A DNA stretch of 64,000 nucleotides from Caballeronia glebae (GTDB lineage Bacteria; Pseudomonadota; Gammaproteobacteria; Burkholderiales; Burkholderiaceae): the NCBI RefSeq assembly GCF_001545035.1, contig NZ_FCOJ02000043.1:1-64000 (forward strand), in the 5' to 3' direction. Positions 21,401-29,366 of the stretch are shown here, one piece after another. Within the stretch, counting starts at the first letter, position 1. Each line of letters starts with the position of its first letter. The notes under the pieces were generated by a model. It saw nothing but the letters and a program-made list of their open reading frames with translations. It made no database searches and was not told the origin of the DNA. A program made the position numbers and the translations under genes.

Positions 21401-22139
21401 GGTGTCGCTGCTGAAGAATTCGCGCGGCGAGATCGACGTCAACATTCCGATTTCCGGCTCGCTGGACAATCCGGAGTTTTCGATCGGCGGGCTCGTGTGG
21501 CAGGCGCTCGTGAATCTCGTGCAGAAGGCGGTGACCGCGCCGTTCACGCTGCTCGCGCATGCGTTCGGCGGCGGCAGCGGCGAGGATCTCAACTACATCG
21601 AATTCGATGCGGGCTCGGCGACCTTGAACGATGCATCGCAGAAGAAGCTCGACACGATCGCGAAGGCGCTGGCGGACAAGCCGTCGGTGCGCGTGGACGT
21701 GACGGGACGCGTCGATCCGAAGACGGACGAGCCGGCGTTGCGGGCTGCGTGGCTCGATCAGCAGGTCAAGCGCGCCAAGGTGCGCGACATGTCGAGCAAC
21801 GGCGAGAACGTGGAATGGAACGCGATCAAGATAACGGACGCGGACTACGACAAATATCTGACGAAGGCGTACAAGTCGGCGGATTTCAAGAAGCCGACCA
21901 ACTTCATCGGCATGACGAAGTCGACGTCCGACGCCGACATGAAAGCCGCGCTGACGAAAAATGCGCCGGTAGATGAAGGAACGTTGCGCGATCTGGCGCA
22001 GCGTCGCGCGCAGGCGGTGCAGGAGTACTTCGACGGGAAGATCGACAGCAAGCGAATCTTCGTCGTCGCGCCGAAATTGAGCGCTGAGGACATCAAGGAC
22101 AAAGGGGCGGGAAGCAGGGTGGAGTTGGGGCTGAAGTGA
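18441..22139 (+). CDS. Giant DUF748 (AsmA/TamB-like) envelope protein
   Basis: A 1232-residue protein anchored by one N-terminal membrane helix (about 30-52, IFIGLLIALLVIGLLGFFV) after a basic cytoplasmic tail, with a long periplasmic part. Repeated AsmA-like/DUF748 blocks make up the bulk, rich in short beta-strand and DG/NG turns as in bridge-like lipid-transfer proteins. Around 1050-1100 there is an OmpA-like segment (IEFDAGSATLNDASQKKLDTIAKALADKP with downstream RVDVTGRVD), possibly peptidoglycan-directed but diverged. Start at MSSITKS (18441). Function in outer-membrane lipid homeostasis is inferred from the superfamily. Confidence 0.88.
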   Translation: MSSITKSSLASAGQTLRGVVHARRTRRIFIGLLIALLVIGLLGFFVAPPVIRHIAEQQIAKQLDRPVSIGRISLNPYTLDLEADNVHIGESPANLAKAPGASAGFVDVSRLVVRTSWASVFKLAPVVNELKIDSPRISVVRFDGEHFNFSDLIAKFSKPSSPSDKPARFSVSNIQVENGQITFDDRLLKAKHVIDRFALGIPFIATLPSATDIFVTPLLQARIDGSPLVVKGRTKPFSQSRESEIALTLDGLDVPRMASYAPASVPVAVKSGKLSTDLNVSFAISGDTPTIRIAGTADLAEIAVTDKADAPLAAARALHVKIANAEPLRGIYHFDEVTLSNPDVHLARDSAGQLNVQKLAGPAPKPQDEKPAGAGAQKEAPPLDLAIRHLAIDGGTVALDDRLLKAHVQGALTGLAVTLDDFSTLAKTPANYTLKTAFDKGGTLDASGKVTLAAKTADAKLALNAFALPPLQPYLANLVAARVTSGTLGANLPVSVDWSKPDGGVQVGAGDVNLNALTLAPNAGGGAPVKLASGVAKIGKVDVSARTAALDSVQLSGLALDATRRKDGSIDLAALAGPHEAAPEQTAAHKIRKAQAAGPAWRYQIGEIRLADASANITDETTARPVKLRVAPLALNVKQFGDDMTKPLAVDGKLTLNGKGSLAIGGNVTVTPLKLALHVKGEQVDASAFEPYFGDMLNIEVRSAYLNANGDVAMSGSGKSLAASYKGDVSLSDVRMFDKASSDRFAGWKLLGLSNVKVNYGERGTDVEAARVTFAKFYGRVLLDAQGRLNLKSVVAGDNGPQSVTRDRTKEEGASAPAAASAAVPVKTAQKASGPPVNMRFGQLVLQDGSVTYTDNFIKPNYTANLVAINGTIGAFGTHSTTPAPVDVSAKLAANGPVSIKGQVNPLIDKPALDLTASAHGVELTNLTPYSSKYAGYPITKGKLNVDLHYMLADNKLTANNHLFIDQLTFGDHVDNPTATKLPVRLAVSLLKNSRGEIDVNIPISGSLDNPEFSIGGLVWQALVNLVQKAVTAPFTLLAHAFGGGSGEDLNYIEFDAGSATLNDASQKKLDTIAKALADKPSVRVDVTGRVDPKTDEPALRAAWLDQQVKRAKVRDMSSNGENVEWNAIKITDADYDKYLTKAYKSADFKKPTNFIGMTKSTSDADMKAALTKNAPVDEGTLRDLAQRRAQAVQEYFDGKIDSKRIFVVAPKLSAEDIKDKGAGSRVELGLK

Positions 22140-22232
22140 GGTGCGTTAGCCAAACGGACGATCTGGATGAACAAAGGAATGCAAACTAATATCGGCGACA
22201 CCGGGAATGAGGAAGAGAACGGGAGTCAGCCG

Positions 22233-22670
22233 ATGGGAACGCCTTATGAGAAGGACGTGGTGGCGTGGGCCGAAGAACAGGCCGCGCTGCTGCGTGCGGG
22301 GAAATTTGCGTCCATCGATATCGAGCATATCGCTGAGGAAATCGAGGACGTGGGCAAGAGTGAACAGAGGGAATTTGCGAGCAGGATGTCGGTGCTGCTC
22401 GCGCACTTGCTGAAATGGCAACGGCAGAAGGAGCGGCGGGGCGCGAGTTGGTCAACCACGATTCGAGTCCAGCGCGCGGCAATCGGGCGGCGCTTGAAGA
22501 GAACACCCAGTCTGAAGCCGATGTTGGACGACGAGGACTGGATCAGCGATATGTGGGGCGATGCGCGGCAACAAGCGGCCAAGGAAATGCAAACCGGACT
22601 CGACGATCTGCCCGAAGATTGCCCGTGGTCGATGACCGAGGCTCTTGCCGAGGCGTTTTATCCGGAGTAG
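22233..22670 (+). CDS. DUF29 family protein
   Basis: A 145-residue cytoplasmic protein of the DUF29 family, recognisable from YEKDVVAWAEEQAALLRAGKFASIDIEHIAEEIEDVGKSE-type sequence, followed by a basic helical region and a PWSMTEALAEAFYPE end. Function unknown. GGGAG lies 7 bases before the start chosen at 22233, and family members usually begin at this point; an in-frame ATG at 22167 would add 22 residues. It is 93 bases after the DUF748 gene and convergent with the exporter gene that ends 12 bases later. Confidence 0.82.
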   Translation: MGTPYEKDVVAWAEEQAALLRAGKFASIDIEHIAEEIEDVGKSEQREFASRMSVLLAHLLKWQRQKERRGASWSTTIRVQRAAIGRRLKRTPSLKPMLDDEDWISDMWGDARQQAAKEMQTGLDDLPEDCPWSMTEALAEAFYPE

Positions 22671-22682
22671 AGGGGCTGTAGA

Positions 22683-24266
22683 TCAATGCGCCCCCGACGC
22701 CGCCCCACCGCCGCCCCCCTTCGCCACCTTCGTAATCCAGATCAGCGGAATGATCAGAATGAAGATCACGGCCGAGATCAGAAAGATATCGTTGAGTCCC
22801 ATCATCGCGGCTTGAGAGTTCACAGTGAAGTTGAACATGCCGCGCGCCTGCGCCTCGCTGACATCGAGCGTCGATTGCGATAGCCCGAGCGACTGCAAAA
22901 ACGCCGGATTGTAGACATTCGCCTGTTCGGTGAGCCGCTCGTGATGCAGCGCGATGCGGTTATCCCAGGCGTTGCCCGCGAGCGATGTCCCCACCGCGCC
23001 GCAAAACACCCGCGCGAAGTTCGACAAACCCGCCGCCGCCGGGATCTTCGAAGGCGGCAGGCCCGACAGCACGATCGCCGTGAGCGGCACGAAGAACATC
23101 GCCATCGGGATGCCTTGCAGGAGCGTCGGCAGCACGAGATGCCACGTGTCGATCTGGATCACGTATTTCGAGCGCAGCCAGAACACGAACGCGAAGCCGA
23201 CGAACGCGGCCGTCGCGATGATGCGCGCGTCGCTGCGCGGCAGCACCTTGCCCATGACCGGGGCGAGGATCACGGCGAAAATGCCGAGCGGCGCGGTGAC
23301 GAGCCCGGCATCGATGGACCGGTAGTTCAGATATTGCTGCATCCATTGCGGCAGCAGCACCAGGTTGCCGAAGAACACGCCATACGCGACCGAGATCGCC
23401 ACCGTGCCGCCGAAGAAATTGCGCCCGGCGAAAAGCCGCAAATCGACGACGGGATTCGGGTCCGTCAATTCCCACACGACGAAGAACGCAAACGCGATGA
23501 CCGCGACGATCCCCAGCACGACGATCAGTGGCGAGGAGAACCAGTCGAGATCGCGGCCCTTGTCGAGCATGATCTGCAGCGACGCGACCCACGAGACGAG
23601 CAGCAGAAGGCCGATCACGTCGATCGGCGCCTTGCGTGTCTGCGATTCACGCTCGCGGTAGATGATCCACGTCACCCCCGCCGCGAAAATGCCGACCGGA
23701 ATGTTGATGTAGAAGATCCACGACCACGAATAGCTATCCGTGATCCAGCCGCCGAGCGCGGGACCGGCGATCGGGCCGACGGTCGCGGTCATCGCCCAGA
23801 GCGAGAGCGCCATCGACGACTTCTCTTTCGGATACGAGCCGAGCAGGATCGCTTGCGACAGCGGAATCAGCGGCCCGGCGACAGCGCCCTGCAACACGCG
23901 CGCGAACAGCAGCACGGGCAGATTCGGCGCGAGGCCGCATAGCCACGACGACAGCACGAACAGCAGAATTGCGCCGACGAACAGACGCACCTGCCCGAGC
24001 CGCTGCGTGAGCCAGCCGGTGAGCGGAATGGAAACGGCGTTCGACGCCGCGAACACCGTGATCACCCACGTGCCCTCGTTGACGGACACGCCGAGGTTGC
24101 CGGAGATCGTCGGGATCGCGACATTGGCGATCGACGAATCCAGCACGTTCATGAACGTCGCGAGCGCCACCGCGAAAGTGGCGAGGACGAGTTTGCCGCC
24201 TTCGAGCGGCGGGGGCGGCGGTCGTGACGGTGCGGCGGCGGACTTGGACGTCGTCGGCGTGCTCAT
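22683..24266 (-). CDS. DHA2-family (EmrB/QacA-type) drug exporter
   Basis: A 527-residue inner-membrane proton antiporter with 14 predicted membrane spans. It has the DHA2 signatures: first-helix LDSSIANVAIPTI, motif A-like GWLTQRLGQVRLF, and motif C GPIAGPALGGWI. The N-terminus carries a Pro-rich cytoplasmic tail. EmrB-type transporters usually work with a periplasmic adaptor (EmrA), but none is adjacent. It lies 113 bases downstream of an amino-acid binding protein gene on the same strand; any functional link is doubtful. Confidence 0.92.
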   Translation of the reverse strand: MSTPTTSKSAAAPSRPPPPPLEGGKLVLATFAVALATFMNVLDSSIANVAIPTISGNLGVSVNEGTWVITVFAASNAVSIPLTGWLTQRLGQVRLFVGAILLFVLSSWLCGLAPNLPVLLFARVLQGAVAGPLIPLSQAILLGSYPKEKSSMALSLWAMTATVGPIAGPALGGWITDSYSWSWIFYINIPVGIFAAGVTWIIYRERESQTRKAPIDVIGLLLLVSWVASLQIMLDKGRDLDWFSSPLIVVLGIVAVIAFAFFVVWELTDPNPVVDLRLFAGRNFFGGTVAISVAYGVFFGNLVLLPQWMQQYLNYRSIDAGLVTAPLGIFAVILAPVMGKVLPRSDARIIATAAFVGFAFVFWLRSKYVIQIDTWHLVLPTLLQGIPMAMFFVPLTAIVLSGLPPSKIPAAAGLSNFARVFCGAVGTSLAGNAWDNRIALHHERLTEQANVYNPAFLQSLGLSQSTLDVSEAQARGMFNFTVNSQAAMMGLNDIFLISAVIFILIIPLIWITKVAKGGGGGAASGAH

Positions 24267-24379
24267 GCAGCTCCCATGCTTGAGGCCGCAAGTTCGCGCT
24301 CGACGCGCGGCGGCCGAAGAAGGTCAAGCCGCCAGTGTGCCTGTGCTCAAAAAAAGCTGCTGACGCCGCCGCCCGTCCC

Positions 24380-25162
24380 TTACTTCGTCGAAATATCGAT
24401 GTTGCCCAGATACTTCTTCGCGTACTTGTCGATGGTCCCGTCCGCCTTGACCTTCTCGATCGCCGCGTTGAGCTTGGCCTTGAGCGCGTCGTCGCCCTTG
24501 CGGATGCCGTAGGCGATGCCGCTGCCGAGAATCTTGTCGTCGCGTACCGGCGCGCCGACGAACGCGAAGCCTTCGCCGTCCGGCTTCGACAAGAAGCCGC
24601 TTTGTCCTGCGGGCGCGAGCACGAGCGTCCCATCGAGACGGCCGGACTTCAGATCCGCGTAGACCTGGTTCTGGTCCTGATACGGCACCACCTTCACGCC
24701 GTCGTTCTCCCAGTGCGCCTTCGCGAACGTCTCCTGAATCGAGCCCTGCAGCACGCCGACGCTCTTGCCTTTCAGCGATGCCGACGTCGGCTCGATGCCG
24801 CTGCCCTTCTTCGCGATGAGCTGCGTCGGCACGCGATACACGACCGTCGTGAAGTCGATCGCCTGACGGCGCTGCTCGGTCGCGTTCATCGCCGAGTTGA
24901 TCGCGTCGAACTTGCGGCCCTGCAGCGCCGGGATCAGGCCGTCGAACGACGTTTCGACCCACTTGCACTGCATCTTCGCGGCGGCGCACACGGCATTGCC
25001 GACGTCGATGTCGAGCCCTTGCAACTCGCCGGTCGACGACTTCGATTCGAACGGCGGATATTGCGCTTCGAGGCCGAAGCGCAGCGTATCGGCGGCGAGC
25101 GCCGCGCCGCTCGCGAAGGTGCACGCGAAGAACAGGGCGCCGGCGACGTGTTTGAGTTTCAT
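24380..25162 (-). CDS. Polar amino-acid ABC transporter substrate-binding protein (HisJ/ArgT-like)
   Basis: A 260-residue periplasmic binding protein of the type II fold for basic or polar amino acids. A signal peptide ends at ALAAD, followed by LRFGLEAQYPPFES, the typical start of the Lys/Arg/Orn-binding family; LDIDVGNAVCAAA and the DGLIPALQGRKFD segment are canonical. It lies 31 bases after the aminotransferase gene in the same direction, probably in one transcript, yet no permease or ATPase gene accompanies it. The ligand could be the substrate of the aminotransferase. Confidence 0.9.
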   Translation of the reverse strand: MKLKHVAGALFFACTFASGAALAADTLRFGLEAQYPPFESKSSTGELQGLDIDVGNAVCAAAKMQCKWVETSFDGLIPALQGRKFDAINSAMNATEQRRQAIDFTTVVYRVPTQLIAKKGSGIEPTSASLKGKSVGVLQGSIQETFAKAHWENDGVKVVPYQDQNQVYADLKSGRLDGTLVLAPAGQSGFLSKPDGEGFAFVGAPVRDDKILGSGIAYGIRKGDDALKAKLNAAIEKVKADGTIDKYAKKYLGNIDISTK

Positions 25163-25193
25163 CGTGTTGGTCTCCAGAAAGGTCGAAAATGCG

Positions 25194-26348
25194 TCAGATC
25201 GAGCAAAGGCGGCGCGCGCCTTCGACGAGCGTGTCGTCGTCCTTCGCGAAGGAAAGACGGATCAGGTGGTTGTCGGTGCCGTCGGTGTAGAACGCCGACA
25301 GCGGAATCGTCGCGACGCGCGCCTCGCGAATCAGGCGCAGCACGAAATCGCTGTCGCCCTGATCGGAAATCGCGTCGTAACGCGCCAGCATGAAAAAACT
25401 GCCCGCGCTCGGCAACAATTCGAAGCGCGATTCTTTCAGCGACTCGGCGAGCAAGTCGCGCTTGTGCTGATAAAACGGCCCGAGATTCAGATAACTCGAT
25501 TCGTCCGCGAGCGCTTCGGCGAAGGCCATTTGCATCGGCGTATCGGCGGAGAAGGTCATGAACTGGTGAATCTTGCGGATTTCCGCCGTCAGCGCCGCGG
25601 GCGCGAGACAGTAGCCAACGCGCCAGCCCGTCACGTGATACGACTTGCCGAACGACGACACGATCACGCTGCGCTCGGCCAGCGCCGGATAGCGCGCCAT
25701 GCCGTGATGCAGCGCGCCGTCGAACACGACGTGCTCGTAGACTTCGTCGGACAGGACGATGATCTTCGTGTCGCGCGTGAGCGCCGTGAGCCGCTCGATG
25801 TCGGCGGACGTGAACGCGCTGCCCGTCGGGTTGTGCGGCGTGTTGACGAGGATCATGCGCGTGCGCGGCGTGATCGCGGCGGCGACCTCGTCCCAGTCGA
25901 TGCTGAAATTCTCCGGCGACAGCTTGATCGCGACGGGCTTCGCGCCCTGCAACTGCACGATCGGCGCGTAACTATCGAAGGACGGTTCGAAGTAGATGAC
26001 TTCGTCGCCGGGATGCACGAGCGCGCTGATCGTCGCGTACAGGCCTTCGCTCGCGCTCGCGACCACGGTGACTTCCGTGTCCGGATCGTAGGTTGCGCCA
26101 TATAACTTCTGCGTCTTCACGGCGATGGCTTCGCGCAGCGCGAGCACGCCGGACATCGGCGAGTACTGGTTATGTCCTGCTCGCATGGCTCGCTCGACGC
26201 CTTCGATGAGCTTCGGATCGCACGCGAAGTTCGGCGCGCCTTGCGACAGGTTGAGCGCGTGATGCTCATCGGCCAACTGGCCGATGACGGTGAAAATGGT
26301 CGTGCCGACGTTCGGCAGCTTCGACTCGGGAATGCAGGCGCTTTGCAC
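25194..26348 (-). CDS. PLP-dependent class I aminotransferase (YbdL/methionine-aminotransferase-like)
   Basis: A 384-residue fold-type I aminotransferase. It begins with the IPESKLPNVGTTIFT segment typical of YbdL-like methionine aminotransferases. The PLP-binding Lys is in SSFGKSYHVTGWRVGY and the NTPHNPTG and SDEVYEHV motifs are present. A GTG start at 26348 is preferred: GGAG lies 11 bases upstream and the length then matches the family. An in-frame ATG at 26408 would add 20 atypical residues. It is divergent from a LysR gene and followed by an amino-acid binding protein gene. Confidence 0.88.
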   Translation of the reverse strand: MQSACIPESKLPNVGTTIFTVIGQLADEHHALNLSQGAPNFACDPKLIEGVERAMRAGHNQYSPMSGVLALREAIAVKTQKLYGATYDPDTEVTVVASASEGLYATISALVHPGDEVIYFEPSFDSYAPIVQLQGAKPVAIKLSPENFSIDWDEVAAAITPRTRMILVNTPHNPTGSAFTSADIERLTALTRDTKIIVLSDEVYEHVVFDGALHHGMARYPALAERSVIVSSFGKSYHVTGWRVGYCLAPAALTAEIRKIHQFMTFSADTPMQMAFAEALADESSYLNLGPFYQHKRDLLAESLKESRFELLPSAGSFFMLARYDAISDQGDSDFVLRLIREARVATIPLSAFYTDGTDNHLIRLSFAKDDDTLVEGARRLCSI

Positions 26349-26478
26349 GGCGGGGTATCTCCGGAAATGCGGTTCGGCGAAAGGCTGCCGACGATTCAAC
26401 CGCAGCAATAAAGCGCGGACAATCGAAACTTTGTCATACTAGCCATGCTTGCAGATCATGGCTATATGTCAAAACCCG

Positions 26479-27405
26479 ATGAAACCGCTGCCTTCCCTCG
26501 ACGTGCTCAAAACTTTTCTGGTCGTCGCCCAGAAGCTGAATTTCACGCGCGCGGCCGACGTGCTGAACGTGACGCAGGGCGCGGTCAGCCGCCAGATCGC
26601 CGGACTGGAGACGCATCTCGGCTACGCGCTTTTTGCGCGGCAGGCGCGCGGGCTCGCGCTCACGCATCACGGCGCGTTGCTGGTGGCGCCCTTGCAGCAA
26701 GCTTTCGCGCAGATCGACGATGCGCTCGCGAAAGGCGGCGCGCAATCCGGAATTTTGCGCGTGAAGTGCCCGACCTGCGCGATGCGCTGGGTCTTGCCAC
26801 GCGTGATCCGCGTTCAGAACGAGCGGCCGGAACTGGTCGTGGAGGTGACGGCCTCGGTGTCGCACGGCGTCGATTTCAGCGCGGAGCAGTTCGATGCGGC
26901 GATCGTCTTCGGCGCGGCGCCGTCGCTCAAAGGCGTGAGCGCGCACCATCTTTTCGATGAAGTGCTGACGCCGGTCTGCGCGCCCGAACTGTGGAAGCCG
27001 AAAAAAAACGCGCGTCCGACGCCCGACGATCTCGCCGGGAAAACCCTTCTGCATCCCACGCGCGATCGCCGCGACTGGCTTCGGTGGCTCGGCGCGTATG
27101 GCTACGCGGGCCTGCCGTCGACGAAAGCGCAGCATTTCGACACGCTCGATCTGGCGATCTCCTCGGCGATGCAGGGCCTGGGCGTGACAATCGGCGATGT
27201 CGCGCTGATCGAGGAAGACTTGCGCGCAAGACGCGTGATCGCGCCGTTCTCGCTATGCGTGCCGAGCGGCGCGGCGTACTACCTCGTGTATCCCGAGCGG
27301 CCCGCGCCGTCGCCCGCATTGCAGCGGTTTGCAGAATGGCTGGGCGACGAGGCGGCGCACACGCGCGAGCGGCTTCACGCCCGCGCGCACGCGCCGCAGG
27401 CCTGA
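26479..27405 (+). CDS. LysR-family regulator
   Basis: A 308-residue LysR protein: N-terminal helix-turn-helix (about 4-62, with FTRAADVLNVTQGAVSRQIAGLE) and a substrate-binding domain of the GcvA/AmpR-like class. It is divergent from the aminotransferase-binding protein pair, 130 bases away, so these are its likely targets. Start uncertain: ATG at 26458 in frame would add 7 residues; 26479 places the HTH at the usual distance. The 3' end is 12 bases from the convergent Liv-type gene. Confidence 0.9.
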   Translation: MKPLPSLDVLKTFLVVAQKLNFTRAADVLNVTQGAVSRQIAGLETHLGYALFARQARGLALTHHGALLVAPLQQAFAQIDDALAKGGAQSGILRVKCPTCAMRWVLPRVIRVQNERPELVVEVTASVSHGVDFSAEQFDAAIVFGAAPSLKGVSAHHLFDEVLTPVCAPELWKPKKNARPTPDDLAGKTLLHPTRDRRDWLRWLGAYGYAGLPSTKAQHFDTLDLAISSAMQGLGVTIGDVALIEEDLRARRVIAPFSLCVPSGAAYYLVYPERPAPSPALQRFAEWLGDEAAHTRERLHARAHAPQA

Positions 27406-27417
27406 AGCCGAAGGTCA

Positions 27418-28572
27418 TCACATGCCGTGCTTCGTGACAACGGACTCCCACTGCCCGTTCTTCACCTGATACAGCGTGGACGACGCATTCTTCAGCGCGC
27501 CGTTGTCGTCGAACGCGATCGGCCCGGTAATGCCGTCGAACTTGTTGGTCTTCAGCACCGGGCGGTACACGTTCGGATCGATGGAATTGGCCTTCTGCAT
27601 CGCGTTGATGGCGGCCCACGCGGCGTCGTAGCCGAACGGCGCATACGAGAGAATCGCGACGCCGAAGCGCTTCTGGAACTTGTCGCTGAACGCACGGCCT
27701 TCGGGCAGCTTGTCGAGCGGGCTGCCGTATTCCCACGCCTGCGCGCCCTCGGCGGAATCGCCCGCGAGCTTGAGGAAATCGGCGTCCATCACGCCGCCGC
27801 CGCCCACGAACTGCGCGTTCATGCCGAGCTGCTTCATCCGCTTGACGACCGCCGCCGCTTGCCGGTCGAGGCCGCCGAAGAAAATCAGGTCCGCGTTGCT
27901 CGCCTTGATGCGCGTGAGTTGCGCGCTGAAATCGACGGTCTGGTTGTCGCTGTACTCGCGCGTGACGATCGTGCCGCCTTTCGCCTTCACCGCCTTCTCG
28001 AACTCGTCGGCCTCGCCCTGACCGAAGGCCGTCCGATCGTCGATGATCGCGATGCGCTTCGCCTTCGTCGTCGTCACCGCGTAGACGCCGGCGTTGCCCG
28101 CGTTCTGCGCGTCGCTCGAAATCACCGTGAACATGTTCGCGAGGCCGCGCGTCGTGATGGTCGGATTGGTCGCGGCGGGATCGATGGTCGGAATGCCGGC
28201 GTTGTTGTAGATCGGCGAGGCGGGCAGCGTCGTGCCCGAATTGAAGTGCCCGACGACGACGACCACGCCATCGTCGACGAGTTTCTGTGCCGCCTGCACG
28301 CCCACGCGCGGATCGGCCTGGTCGTCTTCCGCGCGGATCTCGAACTTGGCCGTCTTGCCGCCGATCGTGATCTTTTTAGCGTTGGCTTCATCGAGTGCGA
28401 GCTGAACGCCGTTCTGGAGATCCTTCCCGTAACCCGCATTCGCGCCGGTCAGCGGCGCGGCGAAACCCACTTTCACCGGAAGTTCGTCGGCGCTCGCGGC
28501 GAAGGGCATGGCGCCGAGCGTGGCCGTGGCGCACGCCACGAGCCATGCCAGAGGTTTGGTACGGAAGCGCAT
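27418..28572 (-). CDS. Branched-chain amino-acid ABC transporter substrate-binding protein (LivJ/LivK-like)
   Basis: A 384-residue periplasmic binding protein of the Leu/Ile/Val type. The signal peptide ends at AASADE; the mature start VKVGFAAPLTGANAGYGKDLQNG and the segment VGHFNSGTTLPASPIYNNAGIP are the amino-acid binding pocket region of LivJ-type proteins. Start at 28572 is preceded by GGAGAGG. It stands without transporter partners, convergent with the LysR gene and divergent from the MarR gene. Confidence 0.92.
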   Translation of the reverse strand: MRFRTKPLAWLVACATATLGAMPFAASADELPVKVGFAAPLTGANAGYGKDLQNGVQLALDEANAKKITIGGKTAKFEIRAEDDQADPRVGVQAAQKLVDDGVVVVVGHFNSGTTLPASPIYNNAGIPTIDPAATNPTITTRGLANMFTVISSDAQNAGNAGVYAVTTTKAKRIAIIDDRTAFGQGEADEFEKAVKAKGGTIVTREYSDNQTVDFSAQLTRIKASNADLIFFGGLDRQAAAVVKRMKQLGMNAQFVGGGGVMDADFLKLAGDSAEGAQAWEYGSPLDKLPEGRAFSDKFQKRFGVAILSYAPFGYDAAWAAINAMQKANSIDPNVYRPVLKTNKFDGITGPIAFDDNGALKNASSTLYQVKNGQWESVVTKHGM

Positions 28573-28819
28573 GGTTTTCCTCTCCTTATAGATTTGGCAA
28601 TCGAATGGAACGAGCCCAGCAGCGGACATGCGAAATGTAGGAAACCAATTTCGGCGCGTCTTGGTGTTTAGTCGCGCGTCCGATGCGGATTTCGGCATAG
28701 GCCCGATGCGCCTCGATCGCAACACCGGGGCGGCTTCGCGCGTTTCGCCGGCGCGCCGAGCACGACGATTCCCGACCATCCCGAATCCGCGCCTATCGCG
28801 CCGATTGAAATCCCTTCGC

Positions 28820-28848
28820 TTGACAAAGTGCATATGCACTAATATTCT
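28820..28848 (+). promoter_or_regulatory. MarR gene promoter with palindromic operator (site 1)
   Basis: -35 TTGACA (28820-28825) and -10 TATTCT (28843-28848) with a 17-base spacer. Between them is the perfect 14-bp palindrome AGTGCATATGCACT (28827-28840). Binding there would block polymerase, which fits MarR autorepression. The same core recurs at 29336-29348 before the SDR gene. Confidence 0.75.
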
Positions 28849-28855
28849 GCGCAAC

Positions 28856-29284
28856 ATGACTTCCAACTCTTCTCCTCTCGACTGCAACTGTTTCGCGATT
28901 CGTCAGGCGGCGCGTTTTGTGTCGCAAATGTACGAGCGGCATCTGAACGTGGTCGGCATCACGGCGGCGCAGTTCACGATTCTCGCGTCGATCGGGCGCA
29001 AGCCGGGCGTGCAGATGATCGAACTCGCCGATGCCATGGTGATGGACCGCACCACGCTCGTGCGCGCGCTCAAGCCCTTGCAGCGCGACGGCCTCGTCGA
29101 AGCGGCGCAGGAATCGGCGAGTTCGCGCGCCGTCGGCTTGCATCTCACGGGCTCCGGCAAGGAAACGCTCGCGAAGGCGTCGGCGCAATGGCGGGCGGCG
29201 CAGGCGGAATTCGAAACGAAGTTCGGCGAGAAACGCGCGAAAGCCTTGCGCCAGTCGCTGTTCGAACTAACGACGATGGAGTGA
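28856..29284 (+). CDS. MarR-family regulator
   Basis: A 142-residue winged-helix repressor. The family's recognition region is visible as MIELADAMVMDRTTLVRALKPLQRDGLVEA with the wing SASSRAVGLHLT. Start at 28856 is right after the promoter with the palindromic operator, leaving a very short leader. It is transcribed in the same direction as an SDR dehydrogenase and thiolase, and an identical operator core precedes the SDR gene. It therefore very probably represses itself and those two genes; the ligand is unknown. Confidence 0.9.
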   Translation: MTSNSSPLDCNCFAIRQAARFVSQMYERHLNVVGITAAQFTILASIGRKPGVQMIELADAMVMDRTTLVRALKPLQRDGLVEAAQESASSRAVGLHLTGSGKETLAKASAQWRAAQAEFETKFGEKRAKALRQSLFELTTME

Positions 29285-29335
29285 GTGGCACCGGGCAGGC
29301 TCGCGGCGCGCGAGCTTTTTTTGTTCATCGATATT

Positions 29336-29348
29336 AGTGCATATGCAC
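29336..29348 (+). promoter_or_regulatory. MarR operator (site 2) before the SDR gene
   Basis: AGTGCATATGCAC repeats the palindrome core GTGCATATGCAC found at site 1, 509 bases upstream. It lies 18 bases before the SDR start codon. Two exact copies of a 12-bp palindrome flanking one small regulator gene are unlikely by chance. Confidence 0.75.
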
Positions 29349-29366
29349 AATCAAGTGGAGCACATC

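Noticed and set aside
19095..21560. 821-codon frame opposite the DUF748 gene
   Set aside because: Arg/His-rich antisense shadow with no recognisable domain; the plus-strand frame has clear AsmA-like content.
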